From assembly GCA_913061515.1 (NCBI GenBank), contig CAJXSF010000030.1, positions 1 through 39,823 of the forward strand: a stretch of DNA of 39,823 nucleotides, given 5' to 3'. Position numbers and translations under genes: made by a program. Below the pieces are notes generated by a model, which did no database searches, was not told the origin of the DNA, and was given only the letters and a program-made list of their open reading frames with translations. This DNA comes from an uncultured Gammaproteobacteria bacterium. GTDB taxonomy: Bacteria > Pseudomonadota > Gammaproteobacteria > Pseudomonadales > Pseudohongiellaceae. The first letter of the stretch is position 1; every line of letters begins with the position of its first letter. Positions 25,934 to 34,460 of this stretch are shown in pieces.

Positions 25934-27001
25934 TTATATTTGTTTGTTTTGATAATCGCGTATTTGTCGGAGACACTCGACTTGCGCGTTACGATTCCTT
26001 AGCCAGTACTGATGCCAGTTGATAACATAGGAGAGTGCAGTTTCAAGATCCCAGCGAGGACGCCATCCCAGTCGTGTTCTTGACTTAGAAATGTCTAGTT
26101 TTAAATAGGTGGCTTCATGCGGCTGTTCTTCGGTACTGAGATCCCAGGCAGTCTCTATACCCAAGTGCTTGGCCATTTTCTCAACAATCCATTTAACAGA
26201 TTGTGCGCCTTCGTTTTGTGGCCCAAAATTCCAGCCCTCTGAAAACTTATCTCCCTCTAAGTAAAGGGATTCGGCTAGTATTAAATAACCGGCAAGTGGT
26301 TCTAATACATGTTGCCAAGGTCTAATCGCATGGGGGTTCCGGATAATTAACTGTTTCGATTGTTCAAAGGCTTTCAGTATGTCGGGAACTAGGCGGTCAG
26401 CGGCCCAATCACCCCCACCAATCACATTGCCGGCTCTTGCTGAGGCGAGAGCAATGCCTTGGTTTTGCATAAAAGAACTTCGAAAAGCGTTCGTGACCAA
26501 TTCTGAGCATCCTTTGCTGTTGCTATAGGGATCATGCCCACCGATTGAATCGTCTTCACGATAGCCCCATACCCATTCCTTATTTTCATAACACTTATCA
26601 GTAGTTACATTCACTATCGCTTTTACACTTTCTACTTGACGTGCTGCTTCATATAAGTGAACTGTTCCCATTACATTTATGGAGTATGTTTCGATTGGTG
26701 ATTTATAGGAATAACGCACTAAAGGTTGAGCTGCCATATGTATTATAATGTCGGGATTACAATTTTTGATTGCAGATATAACTGCAGCGTAGTCGCGTAT
26801 ATCACCAATTGTACTCCTCATGCCTTTTGCTACATCGGCTTCTACAAAGAGTGATGGTGTCGTAGGTGGATTCAGTGCAAATCCGAATACTTCAGCACCC
26901 AATGACTGTAACCAAAGGCTTAGCCAGCTTCCTTTAAAGCCTGTGTGGCCCGTTAAAAAGACCCGCTTTCCAACCCAGAATTTTGGATTTACTTCTCGCA
27001 T
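25934..27001 (-). CDS. rfbG: CDP-glucose 4,6-dehydratase
   Basis: Converts CDP-D-glucose to CDP-4-keto-6-deoxy-D-glucose with tightly bound NAD+. I start at the ATG at 27001 ([14 protein letters not shown]), with GGAA 7 nt upstream, rather than the in-frame TTG at 27022. Seen are the Rossmann motif [17 protein letters not shown], catalytic Thr-Asp in [14 protein letters not shown]-x-x-x-K in [11 protein letters not shown] and the C-terminal [13 protein letters not shown]. About 355 residues, normal for RfbG/DdhB. It is 2 nt from the rfbF stop. Confidence 0.96.
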   Translation of the reverse strand: MREVNPKFWVGKRVFLTGHTGFKGSWLSLWLQSLGAEVFGFALNPPTTPSLFVEADVAKGMRSTIGDIRDYAAVISAIKNCNPDIIIHMAAQPLVRYSYKSPIETYSINVMGTVHLYEAARQVESVKAIVNVTTDKCYENKEWVWGYREDDSIGGHDPYSNSKGCSELVTNAFRSSFMQNQGIALASARAGNVIGGGDWAADRLVPDILKAFEQSKQLIIRNPHAIRPWQHVLEPLAGYLILAESLYLEGDKFSEGWNFGPQNEGAQSVKWIVEKMAKHLGIETAWDLSTEEQPHEATYLKLDISKSRTRLGWRPRWDLETALSYVINWHQYWLRNRNAQVECLRQIRDYQNKQI

Positions 27002-27003
27002 TG

Positions 27004-27777
27004 TTAGTTCCACTTTTTCCAAGGAGCTTTACCGTTACTCCAAAGATCTTCAAGTAGCTGTTTGTCTCTTAGTGTGTCCATGGGTTGCCAAAACCCCTCA
27101 TGTTGGTAGGCCATAAGCTCTCCAATTTCTGCCAACTTCATCAAAGGTTCTTGTTCCCAAATTGTTTGGTCATTCTTAATTAAACTTAGTACTTTAGGTG
27201 ATAAAATGAAGAAGCCTCCATTTATCATTGCCCCATCACCCTTTGGCTTTTCCTTGAAATTGATAATTTGATTGCTCTGTATATCTAGGGCTCCAAACCG
27301 GCCGGGGGGATAAGTCGCGGTTAATGTTGCCCACTTACCATGTTTGTGATGAAAGTCGATACTTGCGCTAATATCTATATCGCCTAAACCGTCACCGTAA
27401 GTAAAGCAGAATGCAGCTTCATTTTTAACATATTCAGCAACTCGGCCTAGACGACCACCAGTCATAGATTCGTCGCCAGTATCAACTAAAGTCACCCTCC
27501 AAGGTTCGGCTCGTTTTTCGTGAACGTGCATGCTATTTTCTTGCATGTCAATTGTTACGTCTGACATGTGCAAAAAATAGTTGGCGAAGTATTCCTTAAT
27601 GATATAGCCCTTATATCCACAACAAATTATGAAATCATGGATACCATAGTAAGAATACATCTTCATTATATGCCATAGAATTGGCTTTCCTCCAATATCT
27701 ACCATAGGTTTAGGTCGCGTAGAGGTTTCTTCACTAAGTCTAGTGCCGAGCCCACCGGCAAGTATTACTGCTTTCAT
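27004..27777 (-). CDS. rfbF: Glucose-1-phosphate cytidylyltransferase
   Basis: Makes CDP-glucose from CTP and glucose-1-phosphate, the entry step to CDP-3,6-dideoxyhexoses. The signature [20 protein letters not shown] and [19 protein letters not shown] are characteristic of RfbF/DdhA rather than RmlA or Gal[12 protein letters not shown] is the mid-protein acidic motif. It is 257 residues, standard. A strong ribosome site AAGGAG lies 8 nt before the ATG. Next genes rfbG and rfbH supply the following two enzymes. Confidence 0.97.
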   Translation of the reverse strand: MKAVILAGGLGTRLSEETSTRPKPMVDIGGKPILWHIMKMYSYYGIHDFIICCGYKGYIIKEYFANYFLHMSDVTIDMQENSMHVHEKRAEPWRVTLVDTGDESMTGGRLGRVAEYVKNEAAFCFTYGDGLGDIDISASIDFHHKHGKWATLTATYPPGRFGALDIQSNQIINFKEKPKGDGAMINGGFFILSPKVLSLIKNDQTIWEQEPLMKLAEIGELMAYQHEGFWQPMDTLRDKQLLEDLWSNGKAPWKKWN

Positions 27778-27796
27778 TTCATTTCTCCTTGGCTAA

Positions 27797-28792
27797 TCAT
27801 TGGGAACCCGAAATGACGAAGGCATCAGAATAGAAGTGATTAGTTGACAAACCGAATGCAACTAGCTGTTTTTTTGCATCGTGGATCATATTCTCAGAAC
27901 CGCATGCATAAACAGCGCTATCAGCGAAATTTGATTTTGAGCTGAGAAGCACATTTTGAACATATCCTTTGGCCCCGCTCCAAGTTCTTGGTGGTCGGGA
28001 AAGTACAGGAATAAAGTGTACTCTATCCCCGAAATCTGCTGCACTTAAATAAAGATCTTCGGGGTGTCGACTACCCCATAGAACGCTTATTTTGGAAGGT
28101 TGTTGTTCATCTGAAATTTTCTTTAGAGAACGTAAAATCGAAAAAATCGGCGCGATTCCAGTTCCGGTAGCCAAGAAAATTAGGTGAAGCTCAGATACAT
28201 CGCGTAAAAAAAACGTGCCAAGTGGGCCATTGAGTCGAAGTAAATCATTTAACCTTGCCTGCTCAAACCAATATTTACTCATAATACCATTTTTAACTTT
28301 TCGTATATGTAACTCGATTTCGTTATTGGTAATGGAGGAGTTGGCCAAAGAGTAACTGCGGCGAATGCCATTCGTTCCTATAATTTCTATGTATTGACCA
28401 GATAAAAATCGGAAATCTGATGATGGTGGAAGTCTCAACTTTATTTGAATAATCTCTGCTGTTAGATAGTTAATTTGGCTTATTCTGCAAGGAAGGGTTC
28501 TAGCATTGGGGATTTCTATGTTATTGAGATCGTCTATTTCAAGAGTTATATCTGATTTGATTTCACGTACACAACTTAGAATCCAATTTTCAGCTACTTC
28601 ACTATCGCTTAATCCAAGTTCTGGATAGATGGCATTGGTTTTGCCGCTTAAAATTTTACACTTACAAGAGCTGCAACGACCTGTTTTACAACTATACGGA
28701 AAATGTATACCTGCTAGTCTGGCTGCTTCGAGTATTGTTTTTCCACTAGTGGCCGAAAAACATTTTCCATTTTTTAATCTAACTGAATACAT
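27797..28792 (-). CDS. ddhD: CDP-6-deoxy-delta-3,4-glucoseen reductase (E3)
   Basis: NADH-dependent iron-sulfur flavoprotein passing electrons to RfbH to complete C3 deoxygenation. The N-terminal plant-type [2Fe-2S] ferredoxin domain has SCKTGRCSSCKCK (C-X4-C-X2-C) and the fourth Cys in WILSCVREI. The FAD domain has GQYIEIIGTNGIRRSYSLAN and the NAD domain FLATGTGIAPIFSILRSL. It is 331 residues, as usual for DdhD/AscD. Unusually the reductase precedes rfbF in the same tight run, as in Yersinia and Salmonella dideoxyhexose loci. Confidence 0.95.
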   Translation of the reverse strand: MYSVRLKNGKCFSATSGKTILEAARLAGIHFPYSCKTGRCSSCKCKILSGKTNAIYPELGLSDSEVAENWILSCVREIKSDITLEIDDLNNIEIPNARTLPCRISQINYLTAEIIQIKLRLPPSSDFRFLSGQYIEIIGTNGIRRSYSLANSSITNNEIELHIRKVKNGIMSKYWFEQARLNDLLRLNGPLGTFFLRDVSELHLIFLATGTGIAPIFSILRSLKKISDEQQPSKISVLWGSRHPEDLYLSAADFGDRVHFIPVLSRPPRTWSGAKGYVQNVLLSSKSNFADSAVYACGSENMIHDAKKQLVAFGLSTNHFYSDAFVISGSQ

Positions 28793-28801
28793 ATGGAGAG
28801 G

Positions 28802-29905
28802 TTACTCATTGTAATCTAAAGTTTTGTAGCCGTAACTTTTAACTAATTCATCGCGTTGAGCGGATTTCAAATCTTCTCTAACCATCTCAGCAACTAGCTC
28901 ATCGAAAGTAGTCTTTGGTGACCATCCTAGTTTTTCTTTTGCCTTTTGCGGATTTCCAAGTAATGTCTCGACTTCCGTTGGTCTGAAATAGTTCGAATCT
29001 ACTGAGATGATTTTCTTTTCACCATTGTTGATCTGCAAAAATCCTGTTTCTTCTACCCCTGCACCTTCCCAGCGGATACGCATGCCTAGTTCTTTTGCTG
29101 CAGAATTGACAAAATCTCGCACTGAATATTGAATGCCGCTAGCTATGACAAAGTCATCTGCCTCCTTCTGCTGAAGCATAAGCCATTGCATTTCTACATA
29201 ATCTTTTGCGTGTCCCCAGTCGCGCTTCGCATCTAGATTTCCCAGAAAAAGGCAATCTTGTAGCCCTAGCTTTATGCGAGCAAGAGCACGAGTTATTTTT
29301 CGCGTGACAAATGTCTCTCCACGAGTTGGACTTTCATGATTAAACAAAATGCCGTTACAAGCGTAGATACCATACGCCTCACGGTAGTTTACTGTAATCC
29401 AGTAGGCGTAGAGTTTTGCAACTGCATAAGGACTTCTCGGGTAGAATGGGGTGGTTTCATTCTGGGGGTGTTCTTGGGTAAGCCCGTAGAGCTCGCTGGT
29501 GCTAGCTTGGTAGTATCTGGTTTTTTTTTCTAGTCCTAGTATTCGTATTGCTTCAAGAATACGAAGTGTGCCTAGTGCATCAGAATTGGCGGTATATTCT
29601 GGCTCCTCAAAACTTACCGCGACATGGCTTTGCGCCGCCAAGTTGTAAATTTCATCTGGCTGAGTATTTTGAATTATTCGAATAAGGCTTGTGCTGTCCG
29701 TTAGATCGCCGTGGTGAAGAAAGAATCTAACATTCTCATCGTGTCGATCTTGGTAAAGATGATCAATTCGGTCTGTATTAAAGAGGCTGCTTCGACGCTT
29801 TATGCCATGAACGATGTAGCCTTTGCCAAGCAATAGCTCGGCAAGGTAAGCTCCATCTTGGCCTGTGACACCCGTAATCAGTGCTACTTTTTTCTTATTA
29901 GTCAT
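28802..29905 (-). CDS. gmd: GDP-mannose 4,6-dehydratase
   Basis: Converts GDP-D-mannose to GDP-4-keto-6-deoxy-D-mannose, first step to GDP-L-fucose. The N-terminus [19 protein letters not shown] and [18 protein letters not shown] are diagnostic. Catalytic residues are in ASTSELYG and [14 protein letters not shown]. 367 residues, normal. The ribosome site AGGATAAA precedes the ATG closely. Phosphomannomutase and mannose-1-phosphate guanylyltransferase genes (manB, manC) are not in the window, so GDP-mannose must come from elsewhere. Confidence 0.97.
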   Translation of the reverse strand: MTNKKKVALITGVTGQDGAYLAELLLGKGYIVHGIKRRSSLFNTDRIDHLYQDRHDENVRFFLHHGDLTDSTSLIRIIQNTQPDEIYNLAAQSHVAVSFEEPEYTANSDALGTLRILEAIRILGLEKKTRYYQASTSELYGLTQEHPQNETTPFYPRSPYAVAKLYAYWITVNYREAYGIYACNGILFNHESPTRGETFVTRKITRALARIKLGLQDCLFLGNLDAKRDWGHAKDYVEMQWLMLQQKEADDFVIASGIQYSVRDFVNSAAKELGMRIRWEGAGVEETGFLQINNGEKKIISVDSNYFRPTEVETLLGNPQKAKEKLGWSPKTTFDELVAEMVREDLKSAQRDELVKSYGYKTLDYNE

Positions 29906-29909
29906 TAAT

Positions 29910-30893
29910 TTATCCTAGATTCAAGTTTAGGCTCTGCTTCAGAAAGTCTTCATACGCGATAGTTAACCCGGTTGCAAGGTCTACTTGGGCTCTCCAACCT
30001 AGGGAATTGAGGCGTGAGGTATCTATCAATTTGCGCTGTGCTCCGTCTGGTTTGGACGAGTCAAATGTGATTCTGCCTTTATAGCCTACAACATGCGCGA
30101 TTTCTGAAGCGAGATCCTTTATAGTAAAGTCGTAACCGCTCCCTACATTTAGGTGACTTCGCATTGGTTTGATTTGCTGTTTATAGATTGTATTTTCAAG
30201 ATTCATAACAAAAATACTTGCCTTGGCTAAATCGTCAACAAATAGAAATTCCCTTCTTGGTTTACCACTCCCCCAAACCATGACTGTAGGTGAGTTGTTT
30301 ACCTTGCCTTCATGGAATCGCCGAATAAGGGCGGGTATTACGTGTGAGTTTTCAGGATGATAATTGTCACCTGGACCGTAAAGATTAGTTGGCATTACAC
30401 TGCGATAATCTAAATCATACTGCCGATTAAAACTTTCACATAATTTGATTCCAGCAATTTTTGCAATCGCATAGGGTTCGTTTGTTGGTTCGAGTGCATT
30501 TGTGAGGAGGGCTTCTTCGCGCATTGGCTGTGGTATCACTTTTGGATAGATACAACTGGAACCTAAGAATAAAAGTTTCTTAACATTATTGCTATAAGCT
30601 GCTTGAATGACATTGGCTTGGATCATTAAGTTTTGATAGATAAAATCAGCAGGAAATGTGTTGTTCGCGTAAATGCCTCCAACCTTGGCGGCAGCAAGAT
30701 ACACCTGATTGGGTTTCTCACTTGCAAAAAAAGTTTCCACTTGAGATTGATTGGTCAAATCAAGTTCGGAATGTGTTCTTGTGACGATGTTGTTCTGATT
30801 GCTAGCTTGAAGTTGTCGAAGTATGGCAGCCCCTACCATTCCGCTGTGACCTGCAACAAATATTTTTGGTAATTCTTCTTTGTTACTGTTCAT
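29910..30893 (-). CDS. fcl: GDP-L-fucose synthase
   Basis: Bifunctional epimerase-reductase making GDP-L-fucose from the Gmd product. Motifs: NADP site [16 protein letters not shown], active-site FLGSSCIYP with Ser-Ser-Cys, and Y-x-x-x-K in [15 protein letters not shown]. It is 327 residues, near the E. coli length of 321. It is the first intact gene of the minus-strand operon. About 580 nt of leader, containing the MarR pseudogene, separate it from the ops site. The ribosome site is weak. Confidence 0.96.
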   Translation of the reverse strand: MNSNKEELPKIFVAGHSGMVGAAILRQLQASNQNNIVTRTHSELDLTNQSQVETFFASEKPNQVYLAAAKVGGIYANNTFPADFIYQNLMIQANVIQAAYSNNVKKLLFLGSSCIYPKVIPQPMREEALLTNALEPTNEPYAIAKIAGIKLCESFNRQYDLDYRSVMPTNLYGPGDNYHPENSHVIPALIRRFHEGKVNNSPTVMVWGSGKPRREFLFVDDLAKASIFVMNLENTIYKQQIKPMRSHLNVGSGYDFTIKDLASEIAHVVGYKGRITFDSSKPDGAQRKLIDTSRLNSLGWRAQVDLATGLTIAYEDFLKQSLNLNLG

Positions 30894-31093
30894 AAGGTTC
30901 CGAAATGCATTTTAATTGATTGAGTCGTAGCAAGTCCTAATGCAGGATTTATAAAGCGTTAAGTTTGCATTTCTTTGAATGCTCTACGCGTGAAATTATT
31001 AATTTTGAAGCAGATGAGTACACTGGCTATAGACGATTTAAGTTAAGCTCATTGCTATAATCTAAATGAGATTGTGGAGGCTAAAGATATCCT

Positions 31094-31445
31094 TCACCGT
31101 TTTACTTTTTTTTTAAAGTAATTCAAATTTTTAGATTCAATGTCCTCCTTCAATGCTTCGAACTCTTCGATCTTTTGCTACAAGAATCGTTGAGTTTTGG
31201 TAGCCTTTTCTGACATTCCCCTTGGAGTTAATACATAAGCATAGCTAATTATTTTTTGACCTAGCAAAATTCTTCACTTTCATCAATCCCTTTTTCATTG
31301 GCGCGTTTAGACAATAGTTCAAACCACCAACACTCATATCTATTCTATGATAATGTTCGCGATGAGTGAGGTCTGGATTTGTCAGCAAGATTTACATAAC
31401 CCTGAAATACGTGTCTTCCTGTAATTTTGATTGTCGTCTTTGCAT
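31094..31445 (-). pseudogene. Decayed EPS-associated MarR-family regulator
   Basis: Translating the minus strand from the ATG at 31445 gives pieces that line up with the small MarR-type regulators of exopolysaccharide loci: QEDTYFRVM, then NPDLTHRE, SVGGLNYCLNA, KKGLMKVKNFARSKN, and in another frame YAYVLTPRGMSEKATKTQRFL and QKIEEFEALKEDIES. Lesions are a TAA at 31392-31394, two single-base losses around 31239-31256 (where KNKLAYAY is expected), and a TAG at 31178-31180. The span of 352 nt plus two lost bases equals 118 codons, the family size. The gene begins 27 nt after the ops core, so it was once the first gene of the operon. Frame comparison is from memory of the family, not a search. 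Confidence 0.82.
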
Positions 31446-31471
31446 AAATAAGTTTGGGGTTTTAATATTTC

Positions 31472-31487
31472 AGGCACGCTACCGCTT
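31472..31487 (-). promoter_or_regulatory. Second ops element, heading the minus-strand operon
   Basis: On the minus strand AAGCGGTAGCGTGCCT occurs at 31487-31472. Its 14-nt core GCGGTAGCGTGCCT is identical to the plus-strand ops at 7854-7867. The preceding bases GTCAAGCATGGCC resemble the JUMPstart lead-in. It lies in the leader of the fcl-to-galE operon. It would recruit the RfaH encoded at 7283-7780 to polymerase moving leftward for about 19 kb. Confidence 0.88.
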
Positions 31488-31681
31488 GGCCATGCTTGAC
31501 AGGGCAGGATTTAGCACTGGTGATATTCGCGATAAAATGTTTTGTATTATTTGAACATTGTGCCAGTGGAGAGCGATTGGGTCTAGAAAAAGATATGGAG
31601 AATTTTCCGTAAAAATACTTTGAGCTACTCAACTAGGTTGATCTATCTAGTATGTAGCATATGAAAAACAGCTATTTCTTA

Positions 31682-32716
31682 TCAGATTTTAAGATGCTCG
31701 CCCCATTTTTCGATGTCTCCTAATTTTTCATGCACCCATTCCTCATCATAATAACTATGCAAATATCTCTCCCCAGTATCACAAAGCACCGTCACAATAG
31801 ACCCCTGATCCTCATGCTCATGCATCTCCTTCGCTAACTGCAGCGCCCCCCAAAGATTCGTCCCCGTCGATCCACCAACCTTCCTGCCGATTACCTTCTC
31901 CAACCAACGCAAAGTCGCAATCGAAGCGCCATCTGGCACTTGAATCATTCTATCGATTACTCCAGGCGTAAACGAAGGTTCCACTCGCGGTCTTCCAATA
32001 CCTTCAATCCGACTTCCGGAATCGCTTGTAAGGGTCTTGTCGCCGGTCATAAAGCTGTCGTAGAAAACGGAGTTTTCTGGGTCCACTACTACCAATTCAG
32101 TATCAAACCGGCGATAGCGAATATAACGGCCTAATGTAGATGACGTACCGCCAGTGCCGCAGCTCATCACTAGGTAGCGGGGCAGGGGAAAGCGCTCTTG
32201 TTCCATTTGTTTAAAAATGCTTTCGGCAATATTGTTATTGCCTCGCCAATCTGTTGCGCGTTCGGCATAGGTAAATTGGTCCATGTAATGGCCATTCTTC
32301 TCATTTGCTAAACGTTCTGCCTCTGCGTATATCTGCTCACCGCGCTCAACAAAATGGCATTGGCCACCGTAGAACTCGACTAACTTGATCTTTTCTTTGG
32401 CCGTGCTTGCCGGCATTACCGCGATAAAGGGTAAGCCTATTAAGCGTGCAAAATAGGCTTCTGACACGGCTGTGGAGCCTGAGGAAGCCTCTATGATTGG
32501 GGTGTCTTGATTGATATGCCCATTGCAAAGCCCGTAGAGGAACAATGATCGCGCTAAACGGTGCTTTAGGCTCCCGGTTGGGTGTGTGCTCTCATCCTTC
32601 AAATAGATGTCTACCCCTGGGTAACAGGGCAGGGGGAGTTTAATAAGATGGGTGTCGGCAGTGCGCTGAAAGTCGGCATCTATTTTACGTATGGCTTCGT
32701 TGACCCAATGGCGCAT
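31682..32716 (-). CDS. PLP-dependent cysteine synthase-family protein, Cds1-like
   Basis: Fold-type II PLP enzyme of 344 residues. The Schiff-base lysine is in [13 protein letters not shown] near residue 52. The substrate loop is [14 protein letters not shown] and the phosphate-binding loop [17 protein letters not shown]. The N-terminal part and [20 protein letters not shown] look more like the L-cysteine desulfhydrase (Cds1) branch than CysK or CysM. It would release sulfide from cysteine, but cysteine synthase activity cannot be excluded. It is transcribed toward the polysaccharide operon but ends about 200 bp before its ops site. It is divergent from the exonuclease gene across 127 bp and belongs to the non-A+T-rich flank. 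Confidence 0.75.
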   Translation of the reverse strand: MRHWVNEAIRKIDADFQRTADTHLIKLPLPCYPGVDIYLKDESTHPTGSLKHRLARSLFLYGLCNGHINQDTPIIEASSGSTAVSEAYFARLIGLPFIAVMPASTAKEKIKLVEFYGGQCHFVERGEQIYAEAERLANEKNGHYMDQFTYAERATDWRGNNNIAESIFKQMEQERFPLPRYLVMSCGTGGTSSTLGRYIRYRRFDTELVVVDPENSVFYDSFMTGDKTLTSDSGSRIEGIGRPRVEPSFTPGVIDRMIQVPDGASIATLRWLEKVIGRKVGGSTGTNLWGALQLAKEMHEHEDQGSIVTVLCDTGERYLHSYYDEEWVHEKLGDIEKWGEHLKI

Positions 32717-32843
32717 GGTGGCTCCGCGGCGTTGATTGGCTAATTATTGCAGCGATTATGGCTGTGTAATTTGACAGGAACAAGTTTTGGGTCTTTATTT
32801 AGGGTAAGTGGTATTTTCCCTTACCTAAAACAAGCTCAACGCA

Positions 32844-34457
32844 ATGACCCAGGCCTACCCTCAGTTCCAACACCACGGCGCTGCCAACGGCGTTACTGGC
32901 AGCTGCCACCGTTATATCGCTAGCGATATGCTGCACCTGCTTGTCGATTGCGGTTTGTTCCAAGGGCAAGAAGCCCAGAATGGGCAGTCTATTGACTTCG
33001 ACCTGTCGCTAATTCGCGCTTTGATTGTCACCCATGTCCACATTGATCATATCGGGCGTTTGCCTTACCTGCTAGCTGCAGGGTTCAAAGGCCCCATTCT
33101 GTGTTCCTACCCCAGTGCTAAGTTATTGCCCTTGGTGATTGAGGATGCGTTTAAGATTGGGTTTACGCGTGATGAAAAACTCGTAAAACAGTTTTTGAGA
33201 AAAGTGCAAAAAAAATTGATGCCGCTGGCCTATAAGCAGTGGTACCCATTGATGGACTCGCCTTTGTTAAAATTGCGTGTGCGCCTACAACGCGCGGGGC
33301 ATATTCTTGGCTCGGCCTATGTGGAAATTGAGCATCAATCACGTGCATCGAGTGATGATGAGTGGCGTGAGCACCGCACGGTGTTCTCTGGCGACCTAGG
33401 AGCCCCGCACGCACCTTTACTGCCTGCGCCTATATCACCGGAACATGCAGACACTTTGGTGATTGAGAGTACCTATGGCAACCGTGTGCATGAGGACCGT
33501 ACAACCCGTCGGTTGCGGTTAAAAGCTTTAGTTGAGAAAGCCTTGAGTGATGGGGGGAGTGTGTTGATCCCAGCCTTTAGTATTGGCAGGACTCAGGAGT
33601 TGTTGTATGAGTTTGAGTCGATTATTCATGAGCTGGAAAGTGGAGCAGAGGGAAAAGGGGGGATTGAAACAGATGCTAGAAAATATCCTCATGTGGGAGC
33701 GGGCCTGCCCGCGAAAAGTGAGGTGGAATTATCGCGGGCAGGCCCGCTCCCACATGGCACACTTTCCAAGGAAGGCTCTTTAAATCTTTTAAAAGGAATC
33801 ACCATTGTTGTTGATTCTCCATTAGCTGCCAAGTTCACTAAGGTTTATCGAGAGCTCAAACCCTTTTGGGACGAGGAAGCCTTGGAAAGGGTAGATGCCG
33901 GTCGGCACCCTTTGAATTTTGATAGTTTATTGACTGTTGATTCTCATGATGACCATATGCGCTTGGTGAATTACTTAGCGAAGACTAAGAAGCCGGCCAT
34001 TGTGATTGCGGCTAGTGGCATGGCAGCAGGCGGGCGCATTGTGAATTACTTGAAGGCGATGTTGGGGGATCCTGTTCATAATGTGTTGTTTGTGGGGTAT
34101 CAGGTGCCGGGGACGCCGGGGTTTGAAATTTTGAAATCTAGGGGGATGGATACCGAGGGTCAATCGCGGGCAGGCCCGCTCCCACAAGGCAAGCTTCCAC
34201 AGGGTGGATTGTTTCAGGTTGAGTTGGATGGGGAAAGTTACTCTATTCGGGCTCGGGTTGAGATGGTTGGGGGGTATTCGGCTCATGCGGATCAGGCGGA
34301 CTTATTGGCGTTTGTTCGGGGGATGAAGCGATGGCCTCGTGAGATTCGGATTGTGCATGGCAGTGAATCGGGGCGTGTTGGGTTGCAGCGGGCGTTGGAG
34401 GAGATGGCTGCAAAAGCGGCGAGGGAGTTTGAGATAACACTCCCTCGCCGGGTTTAG
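32844..34457 (+). CDS. MBL-fold/beta-CASP RNA exonuclease with REP-encoded insertions
   Basis: CPSF73-like ribonuclease of 537 residues; bacterial relatives are about 450-470. The N-terminal HHGAANGVTGSCHRY is typical, the zinc site is THVHIDHIGRLPYL, and later ligands are in RAGHILGSAYVEI and FSGDLG. The beta-CASP part has PAFSIGRTQELLYEFE, VVDSPLAAKF, IAASGMAAGGRIVNYL and GGYSAHADQADLL. Two extra segments are translated from REP DNA: HVGAGLPAK to SRAGPLPHG (33691-33755) and SRAGPLPQG (34164-34186). Both stay in frame and fall between conserved blocks, the first in the beta-CASP domain and the second before the GYSAHAD motif. Zinc and CASP motifs are intact, so activity may persist. The gene ends in a hairpin and converges with the next gene, 3 bp away. 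Confidence 0.9.
   Translation: MTQAYPQFQHHGAANGVTGSCHRYIASDMLHLLVDCGLFQGQEAQNGQSIDFDLSLIRALIVTHVHIDHIGRLPYLLAAGFKGPILCSYPSAKLLPLVIEDAFKIGFTRDEKLVKQFLRKVQKKLMPLAYKQWYPLMDSPLLKLRVRLQRAGHILGSAYVEIEHQSRASSDDEWREHRTVFSGDLGAPHAPLLPAPISPEHADTLVIESTYGNRVHEDRTTRRLRLKALVEKALSDGGSVLIPAFSIGRTQELLYEFESIIHELESGAEGKGGIETDARKYPHVGAGLPAKSEVELSRAGPLPHGTLSKEGSLNLLKGITIVVDSPLAAKFTKVYRELKPFWDEEALERVDAGRHPLNFDSLLTVDSHDDHMRLVNYLAKTKKPAIVIAASGMAAGGRIVNYLKAMLGDPVHNVLFVGYQVPGTPGFEILKSRGMDTEGQSRAGPLPQGKLPQGGLFQVELDGESYSIRARVEMVGGYSAHADQADLLAFVRGMKRWPREIRIVHGSESGRVGLQRALEEMAAKAAREFEITLPRRV
33691..33755. repeat. REP inverted pair inside the exonuclease coding sequence
   Basis: Perfect 24-nt inverted repeat, arms 33691-33714 and 33732-33755, identical to the arms of arrays 1-3 but with an unrelated 17-nt loop. 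It is read through in frame by the exonuclease gene. Confidence 0.93.
34164..34186. repeat. Single REP half inside the exonuclease coding sequence
   Basis: TCGCGGGCAGGCCCGCTCCC plus ACA matches one arm of the other REP pairs. There is no partner arm nearby. It is translated as SRAGPLPQG. Confidence 0.88.
34417..34450. terminator. Hairpin at the convergent 3' ends of the exonuclease and surface-protein genes
   Basis: CGGCGAGGGAGT (34417-34428) and ACTCCCTCGCCG (34439-34450) form a perfect 12-bp stem with a 10-nt loop. It lies within the last codons of the exonuclease gene, which stops at 34457, and just beyond the stop of the opposing gene at 34461. It lacks a clear T run but could serve both strands. 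Confidence 0.55.
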
Positions 34458-34460
34458 CGA

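Noticed and set aside
31366..31554. A 62-codon plus-strand open frame in the leader of the minus-strand operon
   Set aside because: It runs antisense across the ops element and the MarR pseudogene, has no ribosome site or recognisable motif, and is best seen as a chance frame.
31600..31680. Possible terminator after the Cds1-like gene, with the palindrome TCAACCTAGTTGA
   Set aside because: The outer stem is only five pairs with a long, poorly paired interior and the T run is distant; not strong enough to list as a feature.
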